This document shows positions 8,160-18,133 of a stretch of DNA of 35,281 nucleotides, one piece after another. Source of the stretch: Sulfurospirillaceae bacterium (GTDB taxonomy: Bacteria > Campylobacterota > Campylobacteria > Campylobacterales > Sulfurospirillaceae); contig JAQUVE010000012.1 in NCBI GenBank assembly GCA_028693565.1, positions 1 to 35,281 on the forward strand, read 5' to 3'. The notes under the pieces are model-generated. The model was not told the DNA's origin, did no database searches, and saw nothing but the letters and a program-made list of their open reading frames with translations. A program made the translations under genes and the position numbers. Each line of letters starts with the position of its first letter. The stretch's first letter is position 1.

Positions 8160-10292
8160 CTACATTTTTACTTTATACACTTTTGCATTAGGGTCTAGAA
8201 TCACTGCTTCAAAAAATCGCTTATCATAATTTTCAAGTACAAAAAGTTGAATATAGCTTGAATGAAGCATCGCTTCATCCACAACTAAAAATGTATTATA
8301 CGCTTGCATATAAATCATCGAAAATAATCCTTGTGGATTGATGAGTTTTTCCTCTTTGATAAATTTTTTCTCTTGATTATAAGCAGTTGTAATAAAGGAT
8401 TTAATAGGTATTTCTTGTGTCCCAAGCCTAATGACTCCTTTATTTTTTTCAAGCACAACACCTTGTCCAAGATCTAATGTCGTCGCAGAGTCTTTAAAGC
8501 GACTCGATTGAAAGAAAAAAGGCTGGCGAGATGTCTTGCCACTCATAACATCAATATTGCTAAATTGTGCAATTGTAGGAAGAATACTTAACATACGAAA
8601 AGGCAAATAAAAATAGATCTCGCGTGTTTTAGATGGTAATGTGATATTGGTTTCAAGCGTATCTAAAAAATCATTAGCATCTTTTAATTGATAATCTATC
8701 GTCATCTGTGCTGTATTGTTCATGACGCTTTGATTCTCTTCTGCACGTTTATAGGCTTGCTCTGTATATTCAACTTCTAAACGTGCTAACTTTGCCGCCT
8801 TTTCTTCATTATTTGTCAGCATATAACTCACAGGGAAATTAACATCTCCACTATGCTTACCACCATCTATTAATGTTTTCACATCGCTGTAGTAGCGAAT
8901 TGGATACCCATAATCCCACCACGCTACCACGTAATCTTCCCTATCAGCGACACGCTTAAGTCTCTGCAAAATATCGACTTCAGATTTTGTAAAAACGGTA
9001 GGCACACGATAATCTATGATGTGCAAAATATTGGGATATAAAATAGCAAGGCTTCCAAAAATCACAATACCTGATTTAACGACTTTACCGATGTTCTGAT
9101 TGATAAAAAGACTTTGGATATATACACTACTTGTAAAGAGTAAATACGCAATCCCAAAAGCACAAATGGGTACAGCGTAAATCGTAAAGCGAAGCCCACC
9201 AAAAAATGCTAAAAAACCAAGTCCTAGAAGAGGGAGCCCTAAAAACATCTCTTTTTTCTTCCATACCAATAAACCATAACCAAGCACAGAGACAATAAAC
9301 GTTACAGTATGCCCACTAATACGTTCAGCAAAAATAGAAAAAGGAATTTGTCCCGCTTCACGAATGGTTTGATTTACAGAGAAAAAATGCAAAGACAGAG
9401 CATCCTTACTTACCTCTATAGCGTCTTTAAAAACATACCCTTTGAGTTGACTCCAAATAGGTGCGAAACCACCTGTTGCGAAAAAAAGAACAATAGATAC
9501 CCCTAGCAAATACCACATATATTTTTTATAGAGTTCTTGTTTAAAAATAAGATACACAAGCGCAACAATCCCTAAACGAACCATACTCGGTAGTCCCATC
9601 ATAGCAAACAGCATCATTGTGAGTAATTCAAAATTAAATCTATTTTTTCGATCAAACAATAGTGCATAAACTAAGATAAGACCAAAAAACGCAAACTCTA
9701 ATGAATAGCTCTGTGGATACCACCACCGATAAGCGATAATTTCCAATGCCGTAATTAAAAGATATTTTTCTTCTTTAGTTCGCAATGCTAGTATCAGTGA
9801 CCACAATAATAATACAGGAAACACTATCGTCAGCATATCCGTATCATAGTACCCTACCATAGTACGATTGTAATAGCTAACGGCGATAGAAGCTAAAAGA
9901 GCTGCTAAAAATCCAACATCTAACATTTTAAGGTTCTGCCCAATCAAAATCATCGGTATCACAATAAGTGAACCTATAAATGCTGGCATATAAAAGATAA
10001 TTGTTTCAAATGAAAAAGGTAAGATTTTCATAAGAGCATATGTTAATACCGAAGGTGCTTCATAAAGAGGCGAGCCATCATGGAGCTGATGTAATCCTGC
10101 CCATAAATCCCTTGCTCCTTCCGCCCAATAGTATCCATCATTGGTATTGATCATGAATTGTCCAGCAAATTTAAAACCTTCATAATCACTGTATTGATAA
10201 ACCCAGATAAGACGTAGCACAAAACTAAAAGCAAAAGCACCGACAATATAGGCCAAAATTTTATACCGTGTATGTTGATTCGGTTGTGTCAT
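8160..10292 (-). CDS. pglB: Bacterial N-oligosaccharyltransferase (STT3/PglB family)
   Basis: EDYVVAWWDYGYPIRYYSDVKTLIDGGKH (WWDYG motif), NRTMVGYYDTDML, multi-TM N-terminus, C-terminal SSYIQLFVLENYDKRFFEAVILDPNAKVYKVKM similar to C. jejuni PglB. Start set at MTQPNQHTR (10292). Confidence 0.95.
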   Translation of the reverse strand: MTQPNQHTRYKILAYIVGAFAFSFVLRLIWVYQYSDYEGFKFAGQFMINTNDGYYWAEGARDLWAGLHQLHDGSPLYEAPSVLTYALMKILPFSFETIIFYMPAFIGSLIVIPMILIGQNLKMLDVGFLAALLASIAVSYYNRTMVGYYDTDMLTIVFPVLLLWSLILALRTKEEKYLLITALEIIAYRWWYPQSYSLEFAFFGLILVYALLFDRKNRFNFELLTMMLFAMMGLPSMVRLGIVALVYLIFKQELYKKYMWYLLGVSIVLFFATGGFAPIWSQLKGYVFKDAIEVSKDALSLHFFSVNQTIREAGQIPFSIFAERISGHTVTFIVSVLGYGLLVWKKKEMFLGLPLLGLGFLAFFGGLRFTIYAVPICAFGIAYLLFTSSVYIQSLFINQNIGKVVKSGIVIFGSLAILYPNILHIIDYRVPTVFTKSEVDILQRLKRVADREDYVVAWWDYGYPIRYYSDVKTLIDGGKHSGDVNFPVSYMLTNNEEKAAKLARLEVEYTEQAYKRAEENQSVMNNTAQMTIDYQLKDANDFLDTLETNITLPSKTREIYFYLPFRMLSILPTIAQFSNIDVMSGKTSRQPFFFQSSRFKDSATTLDLGQGVVLEKNKGVIRLGTQEIPIKSFITTAYNQEKKFIKEEKLINPQGLFSMIYMQAYNTFLVVDEAMLHSSYIQLFVLENYDKRFFEAVILDPNAKVYKVKM

Positions 10293-11299
10293 TGATTCTC
10301 TTTCGTAGGAGTAAGTAAAAAATAAAATATTACAAAACAAAGAAGATATAAAACAAAAATGATTATGTCGTCACGTACTTTAAAACCAAGCCCTATATAT
10401 GAAAAAAAAGCCTGAAGTAATCCAATGATCAAAACTGTTTTAACAACATTTCCTTGCTGCTGTTCTAAAATTAAATGATGCATATGGGTTCGATCTGCAC
10501 TCAGAGGATTCTTGCCTTGCAATGTTCGTCGGAGCATCACTATCAGCGTATCTAAAATAGGAATGGCTGCTAACAATAAAATCGAAATAGCAGTGATGTA
10601 CTCTTTTTGAATGGCATAAATAGCGACCATCGAAATCAAAAATCCTAAAACAAAACTACCCGAATCGCCCATAAAAATTTTTGCTGGATGCCAATTGAAA
10701 CATAAAAAACCACATAAAATGCTTATGATACTTGTGGTCATATACCATAAAAAAGCATCATTAAATTTAAAACCTATGTAAGCAAAGGCTAAGAGGATAG
10801 CGATAGAAACCACCGATGCCAACCCATCTAAACCATCTATTAAATTGACCGCATTCGAAAAGCCTGCAATAGCAAAGGCACAAAAGCACAATGCTATGTT
10901 AAAAGGAAAAACAACCTCATGCCCCAAAAAAATGCCAAATCGTTGGATATCAAATCCACACACAAATAAAATCATTCCTGCTACAAAGGTCATCGCTAAT
11001 TTTTGTTTTGAAGAAAGTGAAAACATATCATCCCATAAACCCATAACAAAGACTAAAAAAAGAGGAATTAAAAAAAGCGAACCTTGTTCTGTCGTAAATA
11101 AAAAAGAGGATAAACAAAAAGAGAAAAAAATAGCAATACCACCACTTCTAGGTGTTGCATGTAAATGGGTACTACGCCCATTGGGAATATCAAGTATAGG
11201 GATAATTTTTATAAACTTAACAAGAAGGTAATTTAAGACGAAAGAACTACTAAAAATACCGATCAATTTTAGAAACCACACTGTATCCATTAAACTCAA
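10289..11299 (-). CDS. Undecaprenyl-phosphate sugar-1-phosphate transferase, WecA/MraY-like (glycosyltransferase family 4 type)
   Basis: Multi-TM; NLIDGLDGLAS, FMGDSGSFVLGFL, RRTLQGKNPLSADRTHMHH. Confidence 0.9.
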   Translation of the reverse strand: MSLMDTVWFLKLIGIFSSSFVLNYLLVKFIKIIPILDIPNGRSTHLHATPRSGGIAIFFSFCLSSFLFTTEQGSLFLIPLFLVFVMGLWDDMFSLSSKQKLAMTFVAGMILFVCGFDIQRFGIFLGHEVVFPFNIALCFCAFAIAGFSNAVNLIDGLDGLASVVSIAILLAFAYIGFKFNDAFLWYMTTSIISILCGFLCFNWHPAKIFMGDSGSFVLGFLISMVAIYAIQKEYITAISILLLAAIPILDTLIVMLRRTLQGKNPLSADRTHMHHLILEQQQGNVVKTVLIIGLLQAFFSYIGLGFKVRDDIIIFVLYLLCFVIFYFLLTPTKENQ

Positions 11300-11378
11300 T
11301 TTTTATCCTATCACCTATAGTTTATAAGCTATTTTAGTTAAATTTTGTTTAAATCCCTATTGTGAAAACCACACATCT

Positions 11379-12128
11379 TTATCGCTTGAAAAGCCCTAAT
11401 AATTTTTTGGGATACCTTGATAGTAGCATCAACCAATTGGAGTAGATACCATTTTCCAAGCACGCTCTTAAAATTTCTTTATTTAAGAGGTACGTGCTCT
11501 TTAAACCACTTGTACTAACACCACCCATTCGCATCTTTACAATAGGCATTTTTAAATAATAATAACTTACATTACGATGTGCTAGAAATCGTATTAACAG
11601 TTCAAAGTCAGCGGCTATTTTATAATCCGTTTTAAAGTACCCATATTTTTCATAAATCTCTCGCTTCGCAAAAAAAGTAGGATGTGCAGGCATCCAGCCA
11701 TACGCAAATTTTTCAGGCGAAAAATGGCTACTATCATAATAGCGCACTACCTTTTCAAGGTTATTGGGCTGAATATAGACCAAATCGGCAAACACGCTCT
11801 CCACATTCTTTTCTTTAAAAAGTGCAGCAATGTTACCAATCACCTCATCCGTCATGTAAAAATCATCACTATTAAGAATCCCAACAATATCGCCACTTGC
11901 AAGTTTTAAACCCTTATTCATAGCATCATAAATACCTCGATCTGGCTCACTGATAAATCTTGCTATTTTATCACCATAATGTTGCACTATCTCAACCGTT
12001 CCATCACTACTTGCACCATCTATAACGATATATTCGATGTCTTTATAGGTTTGTGAAAGTACTGAATCAATAGCATCTTTGATCGTGTCTTTGCTGTTCC
12101 AAGCAACGGTAATAATGGAAACCTTCAT
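11379..12128 (-). CDS. Family 2 glycosyltransferase
   Basis: MKVSIITVAWNSKDTIKDAIDSVLSQTYKDIEYIVIDGASSDGT...ILNSDDFY. Confidence 0.9.
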   Translation of the reverse strand: MKVSIITVAWNSKDTIKDAIDSVLSQTYKDIEYIVIDGASSDGTVEIVQHYGDKIARFISEPDRGIYDAMNKGLKLASGDIVGILNSDDFYMTDEVIGNIAALFKEKNVESVFADLVYIQPNNLEKVVRYYDSSHFSPEKFAYGWMPAHPTFFAKREIYEKYGYFKTDYKIAADFELLIRFLAHRNVSYYYLKMPIVKMRMGGVSTSGLKSTYLLNKEILRACLENGIYSNWLMLLSRYPKKLLGLFKR

Positions 12129-12979
12129 TGATTCATAAGCTCGATTCTTTGAAATTTATTTCTGATTTCTTGTTGAAAATTTATACATTTATGAGCCTTG
12201 ATATAAAAATCTTCTGTAATATTAGGTGGCAAAAAATCATCATTATCTCGGTAAAAAATCATAAAGTAGTTTTTCTTAAGATAATAAGCCAAATGTATTA
12301 AGAAGGAATCTCCCCCTATATATAAATCACACTGTTGTATTAACTGTTTCATATCTTCAAGCGTTGTATTGGTTAAATAATGGTGAACTTCATTCTTGAA
12401 TTCTTTATATTTGTTCTCTCTATCAATTAAATAGATTATATAATCATTTTCGTTTAACATATCTATCATTTGTTTTAAGTGGCTATGTTTTATATTTTTT
12501 ACGGCTACTCTTGTCAATGGATTTATGACTATCATCTTCGGGTTTTCTATTTTAAGCGTATAACTATCTAGTATTATCGCTTGATGATATGTTTTTGCTA
12601 TCATCTCTTTTCTATTTTCATAAACTTTTCTATTCTGATGACTCGGGTAATAGACATTTGCTTTTGTAAAAAAGGCTATTAATGTACTTCTAAAATCTTT
12701 TTTTTCAAAAACTATATCTCTAATATTATTATCTTTAATATAGTTAACGAGCTTTAGAAAATCTTTTGTAGCCTTAAGCATTCCTTTTTTTCGTATATCG
12801 TAAAAAGCAGGAATATCCTCAAAAACAATATCAATTTCAAATCGACCTTCATTTTCCATTAAATGAGAAATTTGTTGCGTATATGAAGTTCCTAAAATTT
12901 TAACTTTTATCTCAAGTTGTTCCAATAAAGCTAAAGATATTAGGTTATCACCCAGTGCTTGCATACAAACATAGTACAT
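12125..12979 (-). CDS. Divergent GT9-like (ADP-heptose:LPS heptosyltransferase-fold) glycosyltransferase
   Basis: N-terminal MQALGDNLISLALLEQL and C-terminal LIQQCDLYIGGDSFLIHLAYYLKK resemble GT9 sequences. Confidence 0.55.
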   Translation of the reverse strand: MYYVCMQALGDNLISLALLEQLEIKVKILGTSYTQQISHLMENEGRFEIDIVFEDIPAFYDIRKKGMLKATKDFLKLVNYIKDNNIRDIVFEKKDFRSTLIAFFTKANVYYPSHQNRKVYENRKEMIAKTYHQAIILDSYTLKIENPKMIVINPLTRVAVKNIKHSHLKQMIDMLNENDYIIYLIDRENKYKEFKNEVHHYLTNTTLEDMKQLIQQCDLYIGGDSFLIHLAYYLKKNYFMIFYRDNDDFLPPNITEDFYIKAHKCINFQQEIRNKFQRIELMNQ

Positions 12980-13011
12980 TTATATTAGAACCTTTATTTT
13001 CAATAATGTTT

Positions 13012-14061
13012 TCATAGATAACTTTCTATCTGCATTGTATCTTTTTTATCAATTGAAAACATATTGACTCCCGTTACTAAATGATTATATACCTCAGCAT
13101 CTATCTGTAAAATTATATTCCGTAAACTAGGGACATCAGCAGGATGAATCACATAACCATTCACACCATTTTCAATAAGTTCACTCACACCGCAATGGCG
13201 ACTTACTATAATGGGCACTCCAAAATAAAGCGCTTCTTCTACGACTAAACCCCAAGGCTCAATGATACTAGGTAAAATCAAAATATCTTCTTCTAAAAAC
13301 GTTTCTTTTAATGCACTATTGGCTATGGGGTCTCTAAAAACTATATTGCTTTTAGAGACTCTTTGTAATGCTTCTTTTTCTTCACCTTCTCCAATAATGG
13401 TTAACGTATACTCTGGCAATGTATTGAAAATCTCGATAAGAAATTTTAAATTTTTAACATACGATAATCGCCCTATATACAAAAATCTTTTTTGATATGT
13501 TCTCATACTTTTCTCAAATTCAGGTTTGTTGATAATTCCAACACCATGCGTTATTTGAATCATTCCTCGATAATGCAATGCGATTAAAAGTTTTTCATGC
13601 AAGCTTCCTGAAGCAAATACTGTAGCTATACGAGAGAGAAATATCTTTTTCAAAAATCGTTTTATCCCCTTGATATTACTTTCCAATATAGTTGATTCTA
13701 GTGCTAAACAATTTTTAGCTTTTGGGTTAAAAAAAACTAAGTACCAAAACTCTTTTAAATCCCATCCACTCACTAGGAGTTTTTGATATTGAAGTGTTTT
13801 TAGGATGTTTCTAAGTTTAAATAGCGTCTTTTTTATCTCTCTGTCTTGAAAATTTCCATCAAATAAAATATCATATTTGAAATTAGTTTCATGAAGCATT
13901 GCAAAATCTTCTGCTCTTTTTTCACGAGTGTTGGCTGCTATAAAGATAACGTATACATTCAGTTTTTTGGCTAACGCATTATAAAGATTGACCTTATAAA
14001 AGGCAGGAATATGCGTGATGATAACATAATCATACATACTTAAAAATTCCTCGATTTTCAA
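13012..14061 (-). CDS. Family 4 glycosyltransferase (alternative start at 14037)
   Basis: FLYIGRLSYVKNLKFLIEIFN...ILPSIIEPWGLVVEEALYFGVPIIVSRHCGVSELIENGVNGYVI. Confidence 0.9.
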   Translation of the reverse strand: MKIEEFLSMYDYVIITHIPAFYKVNLYNALAKKLNVYVIFIAANTREKRAEDFAMLHETNFKYDILFDGNFQDREIKKTLFKLRNILKTLQYQKLLVSGWDLKEFWYLVFFNPKAKNCLALESTILESNIKGIKRFLKKIFLSRIATVFASGSLHEKLLIALHYRGMIQITHGVGIINKPEFEKSMRTYQKRFLYIGRLSYVKNLKFLIEIFNTLPEYTLTIIGEGEEKEALQRVSKSNIVFRDPIANSALKETFLEEDILILPSIIEPWGLVVEEALYFGVPIIVSRHCGVSELIENGVNGYVIHPADVPSLRNIILQIDAEVYNHLVTGVNMFSIDKKDTMQIESYL

Positions 14062-14964
14062 ATTTTTGCTTAATATACAGAATCCCTTGAAGTAAACATA
14101 AAGAAACTAAAAATGTTACATACCAATTTCCAAAAGGAAGCTTTCCCACAATACTATGCGCTATATTATTTGTATAAGGGTGTGCGATAAAAAGTATCAT
14201 TGTGTTGCCCCCCATAAGGTCAATAATTGAGTTGAAAGATGAAACTGTTTCAATGTTATGATCATTGTGTAAATTAGCGAAACTGCCCATAAAATATTTA
14301 GGAACACAGAACTGTAATGTTTTGTTGCCATATCTAATAGAGGAAAACCTACGATAACATAAATTCCAAGTAAAAGTATAGGCAAAAAATAGAGTATTTT
14401 TTCATCTTGATACAACCGAAAATAGAGATTTCCTATAAATACAAATAACAACGCATTAAACGCGTTATCAAGAGCAAAAGGCACATTGATATAAAAACTT
14501 GTCTTGAAGATCAAAGAGATTACGATACATCGTAACCATAGATTTGTGATGTATCGATTGATTGTATATAACATCACTCTTGCAAAAAAGAGCGTCGGTA
14601 AAAACCATAAGACAAAGGCATACGTATGCACCAAAGAGGCCATATCCATCCCTATAAAAATACCTTGTAACTCATCCCATAAGTTCAATGCTTCTCGATG
14701 TAAAACATATCGCTTAAGGATTTCAACCAAAAGCCCTACCATTGAAAAAATAAAATAAGGCACCATCAATCTTTTGAAATTTTTGATAAAAAACACTTCA
14801 AACGACACATCAAGGTCCATGAAAAACCCAGATACTATAAAAAATAAAGGCATATGCCATGAAAAGATAAAGGTACTTAAAGGCGAAGCAATATGGCCAA
14901 GAATAACAGCAAGTATCCCTATGACTTTAAGGTATGTAACCCAATTAATCTTTTGATCGTTCAT
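14030..14964 (-). pseudogene. Acyltransferase 3 family protein, interrupted by a frameshift at a G6 tract (possible phase-variable gene)
   Basis: Frame 1 (14197..14964) MNDQKINWVTYLKVIGILAVILGHIASPLSTFIFSWHMPLFFIVSGFF...LTLWGATQ*; the C-terminus GNTMILFIAHPYTNNIAHSIVG... continues in another frame (ORF 14030..14290). Frame changes at C6 on + (14208..14213). Confidence 0.8.
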
Positions 14965-15731
14965 TTCTGAATGATTCTTTTGACATAATATTTAAATAAT
15001 ATCCAATACTTAATGCAACTAAGCACAAAGGCATTGGCAACCTTGTTATCTCTTTTTATTTTATCATACTCTGTGAATATCTCTAATGTTTTTCCATTGC
15101 CAAGTCCATCAGCTCTCCACCGTGCAACGACATTATCTTTTGTAACCACTTTGGGAAAGTGCTTATAACTCCTGAGCAAATGTTCATAATCCATGCAAAA
15201 AACATTATCAACATCAAATAATCCATACTTTTGAAAATAACTTTTATGTGTAAATAGGCCTTGATGAGGAAGGGACATACGAAACAATAGTGATCTCTTA
15301 TCAAATCTGTCTTTATGTTTTGATATGTATAGCTCATGACCATTTTGATCGACTCGTTGTATTTGAGCACTGATGAAAACATCTTCTTGTGGATTGATAG
15401 TTTCAAAAACTTTTTCTAAAGCATCATCTGAAACAAAACCATCCCCATCGCCTTGAAAATTGATATACTCACCTTTTGCTACTTTTACACCTTTGTTAAA
15501 AGCATCACTGATACCCTTATCTTTTTCACTCACCCAATACTCTATCTTATCCTCATATTTTTTGATAATATCCAGCGTTCCATCTGTTGATCCACCATCA
15601 ATGATGATATACTCCATATTTTCATAGGTTTGATTGATGATACTCTGAATTGTTTGTTCTAAATGTTTTTCGCCATTGAAAACAGCCGTGATGATAGATA
15701 TCTGCGGTTTGTTGCGATGATTTGAATTCAT
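14961..15731 (-). CDS. Family 2 glycosyltransferase
   Basis: PQISIITAVFNGEKHLEQTIQSIINQTYENMEYIIIDGGSTDGTLDIIKKY...GDGDGF. Confidence 0.9.
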   Translation of the reverse strand: MNSNHRNKPQISIITAVFNGEKHLEQTIQSIINQTYENMEYIIIDGGSTDGTLDIIKKYEDKIEYWVSEKDKGISDAFNKGVKVAKGEYINFQGDGDGFVSDDALEKVFETINPQEDVFISAQIQRVDQNGHELYISKHKDRFDKRSLLFRMSLPHQGLFTHKSYFQKYGLFDVDNVFCMDYEHLLRSYKHFPKVVTKDNVVARWRADGLGNGKTLEIFTEYDKIKRDNKVANAFVLSCIKYWILFKYYVKRIIQK

Positions 15732-15746
15732 GATAAAGTTTCTTAC

Positions 15747-16829
15747 TTAAAATGCGTTCATAATTTCACATACTCTCAAGACCTCTTCCTTGGTATGGCT
15801 ATACGATATTGGCAAACTTAATGTTGTGCGGTGGATCTCTTCACTAATAGGATAACTCCCGCCTAAAATTCCTTTCATCGCTTCTTGATGATGCGGTGCG
15901 ACAGGATAGTGTATTTCTGTTTTGACACCTTGCGCCAATAAATACGCTCTTAATACATCTCTTTTGTGGTAGCGAATATTAAAGATATGGTACACATCAT
16001 AATGATGCTCATCAACAATAGGCATGATAAAGCGGCTATCAAGATTTTCAAAATAAATTTTGGCAAGTGCTCTTTTATGTGTGTTTATTTCATCCAAAAT
16101 CTCTAGTTTAAGCGATAAAAATCCAGCTTGAATCTCATCCAACCTTGAGTTGTACCCTACTTTGTCATTATAATATTTGACATTAGAGCCATAATTTCGC
16201 AAGGATTTAAACGTTTGTGCCAAATGTTCATCACTCGTTACGATTGCCCCCGCATCTCCAAGCGCTCCTAAATTTTTAGTCGGATAAAAACTAAAGCACC
16301 CTACTCCAAACGTACCTGCTTTTTGGTTTTTATACATAGCCCCATGCGCTTGTGCTGCATCTTCAATGATTTGAAGATTATAGTGATGTGCCAATTTTAA
16401 AATCGGATCCATATCACACATTTTTCCATAAAGATGAACCACAAGAATGGCTTTGGTTTTTGATGTTATTTTTTCTTCTATTCTTGAAGGGTCTATCGTA
16501 TAAGTAGCCTTATCTGGCTCAACCAATATAGGCTTAAACCCATTGCGTATAATAGCCAAGATGGTTGCGATATACGTATTGGAAGGAACCAAAATTTCAC
16601 TTTCTTTAGGAAAATCAAAAGCGCTTATGGCAAGGATTAAAGCGTCTAATCCCGAAGCAACACCGATACAATGTTTTGCGTTGCAATAGTGAGCAAATTC
16701 TTGTTCAAAGTTTTTTACATTATCACCTAAGACATACCATCCAGACTCTAAAAATGCATCAAAACTTAGTTTATACACATTGAAAAGTTTCTGATTGACT
16801 TTGTGTAAATTTTCATACTCTATCATCAA
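15747..16829 (-). CDS. DegT/DnrJ/EryC1/StrS family sugar aminotransferase, FdtB/QdtB-like
   Basis: [47 protein letters not shown] (PLP lysine), adjacent to an FdtA-like gene. Confidence 0.88.
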   Translation of the reverse strand: MMIEYENLHKVNQKLFNVYKLSFDAFLESGWYVLGDNVKNFEQEFAHYCNAKHCIGVASGLDALILAISAFDFPKESEILVPSNTYIATILAIIRNGFKPILVEPDKATYTIDPSRIEEKITSKTKAILVVHLYGKMCDMDPILKLAHHYNLQIIEDAAQAHGAMYKNQKAGTFGVGCFSFYPTKNLGALGDAGAIVTSDEHLAQTFKSLRNYGSNVKYYNDKVGYNSRLDEIQAGFLSLKLEILDEINTHKRALAKIYFENLDSRFIMPIVDEHHYDVYHIFNIRYHKRDVLRAYLLAQGVKTEIHYPVAPHHQEAMKGILGGSYPISEEIHRTTLSLPISYSHTKEEVLRVCEIMNAF

Positions 16830-17185
16830 TACTCTTCATCAATATAGTCATTCAAATCATAATACTCCGAAGCAAAAATCAATAAGGTAGAATTGTGTGA
16901 AAAATTATCCATTGTATGCCAATCTCTCGCATCCAATATCAAACATTGGTTGGGATGATGAAGTAAAAACGTCTCCTCATATGTTCCATTATGAACATAA
17001 ATCTCACAAGACCCACCTAAACAAATCAATGCTTGTTGATTCTTTTTATGCCGATGCCCACCTCTTTTTTCAGTTGCCCCATAGATATAATAGACTCTTT
17101 TAATCTCAAACGGTATCACTTTTTCAACAACCGTTAAGTTGCCCCTTTGATCACTAAAAGTTGGTAAATCTATCATATGTGCCAT
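16826..17185 (-). CDS. FdtA/QdtA-family cupin (dTDP-4-keto-6-deoxyglucose 3,4-ketoisomerase-like)
   Basis: [53 protein letters not shown]; paired with an aminotransferase and with rmlAB in the locus. Confidence 0.85.
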   Translation of the reverse strand: MAHMIDLPTFSDQRGNLTVVEKVIPFEIKRVYYIYGATEKRGGHRHKKNQQALICLGGSCEIYVHNGTYEETFLLHHPNQCLILDARDWHTMDNFSHNSTLLIFASEYYDLNDYIDEEY

Positions 17186-18133
17186 TTATTTTCCTAATAA
17201 TTCTTTCTGATTAAAGATATTATAGCTTCTTTTAGCCATTCTTCTAAAGTATCTAAGCGGTGTTTTCCAGTCTTTTATCTCTTTTATTGTTCCATGGTAA
17301 TCATATGTATCATTTCCCTTATGTAGACGATTTACAATAGCTTCTAAATGCTGTACATAAGGCATATAAAGTTTTTCTATCTCTTTTCTTCTCAACCTAT
17401 AAGGTCCAAGGTCTATTTTGTTATTTTCTAAAAATTTTAATCCATGAAAATGATAAAAAATCACATCAAAAGATTCATCACTAATGTTATAGCGTTGAAT
17501 GTTCCAAGGAGCGACGCCTCCACCCAAATGTTGCAACACATGAACACCTTCAAAACGGTTCGTCCAATCATCAAGGTATTTTTGATCGCCAAATTTTCCC
17601 TCTTCAAATCGAGCGTAGCACCACGCATTACAGGCATCTCGCCACCATGAAAGAGCTTTTATTCCACGTGCGTCGTTCTTAAAGGTCACGAATTGCACGC
17701 AATAAATACCGCTTGTCGCACTTTGGTCGTACATCGGCGTATAACGGTGTTCGGTAATTAAGACGGATGCGTCTTGCATTTCATCGACCAAAATTGAAGG
17801 GTCTGCAAAAAAATATAAATCGGCATCAAGATACGTGCAATGGTCTAGATCGTATTGTTCGATGCAATATTTTATCGTTGAAGGTGTACATGTCCAACAG
17901 TATTCTCCTGCACTTCGAGTACTTTTGATACTCAGCAGCGCATCATCTTCAAATGCTTCTAATGAAATAACCGTTACATTGGCCAGCTTTAATTTTTTCA
18001 AAAGAGCATCTGCTCTTGCATCAAACGCAAAAATATAAAGATGAAAATCACGACTATAAGTTTTTAATGACTCATACATCGCTAATCCACGAGTTAAATA
18101 GTTACTATCAAAAAGAGTACAATAATTATACAT
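17186..18133 (-). CDS. Putative nucleotide-sugar glycosyltransferase (GT8-like/GT-A fold)
   Basis: MYNYCTLFDSNYLTRGLAMYESLKTYSRDFHLYIFAFD...CTYLDADLYFFADP (DxD-like). Confidence 0.65.
   Translation of the reverse strand: MYNYCTLFDSNYLTRGLAMYESLKTYSRDFHLYIFAFDARADALLKKLKLANVTVISLEAFEDDALLSIKSTRSAGEYCWTCTPSTIKYCIEQYDLDHCTYLDADLYFFADPSILVDEMQDASVLITEHRYTPMYDQSATSGIYCVQFVTFKNDARGIKALSWWRDACNAWCYARFEEGKFGDQKYLDDWTNRFEGVHVLQHLGGGVAPWNIQRYNISDESFDVIFYHFHGLKFLENNKIDLGPYRLRRKEIEKLYMPYVQHLEAIVNRLHKGNDTYDYHGTIKEIKDWKTPLRYFRRMAKRSYNIFNQKELLGK

Noticed and set aside
14030-14290. 86-aa ORF as an independent gene
   Set aside because: Its C-terminal part is the natural continuation of the acyltransferase after the G6 frameshift; the first residues are out-of-frame readthrough of the upstream part.
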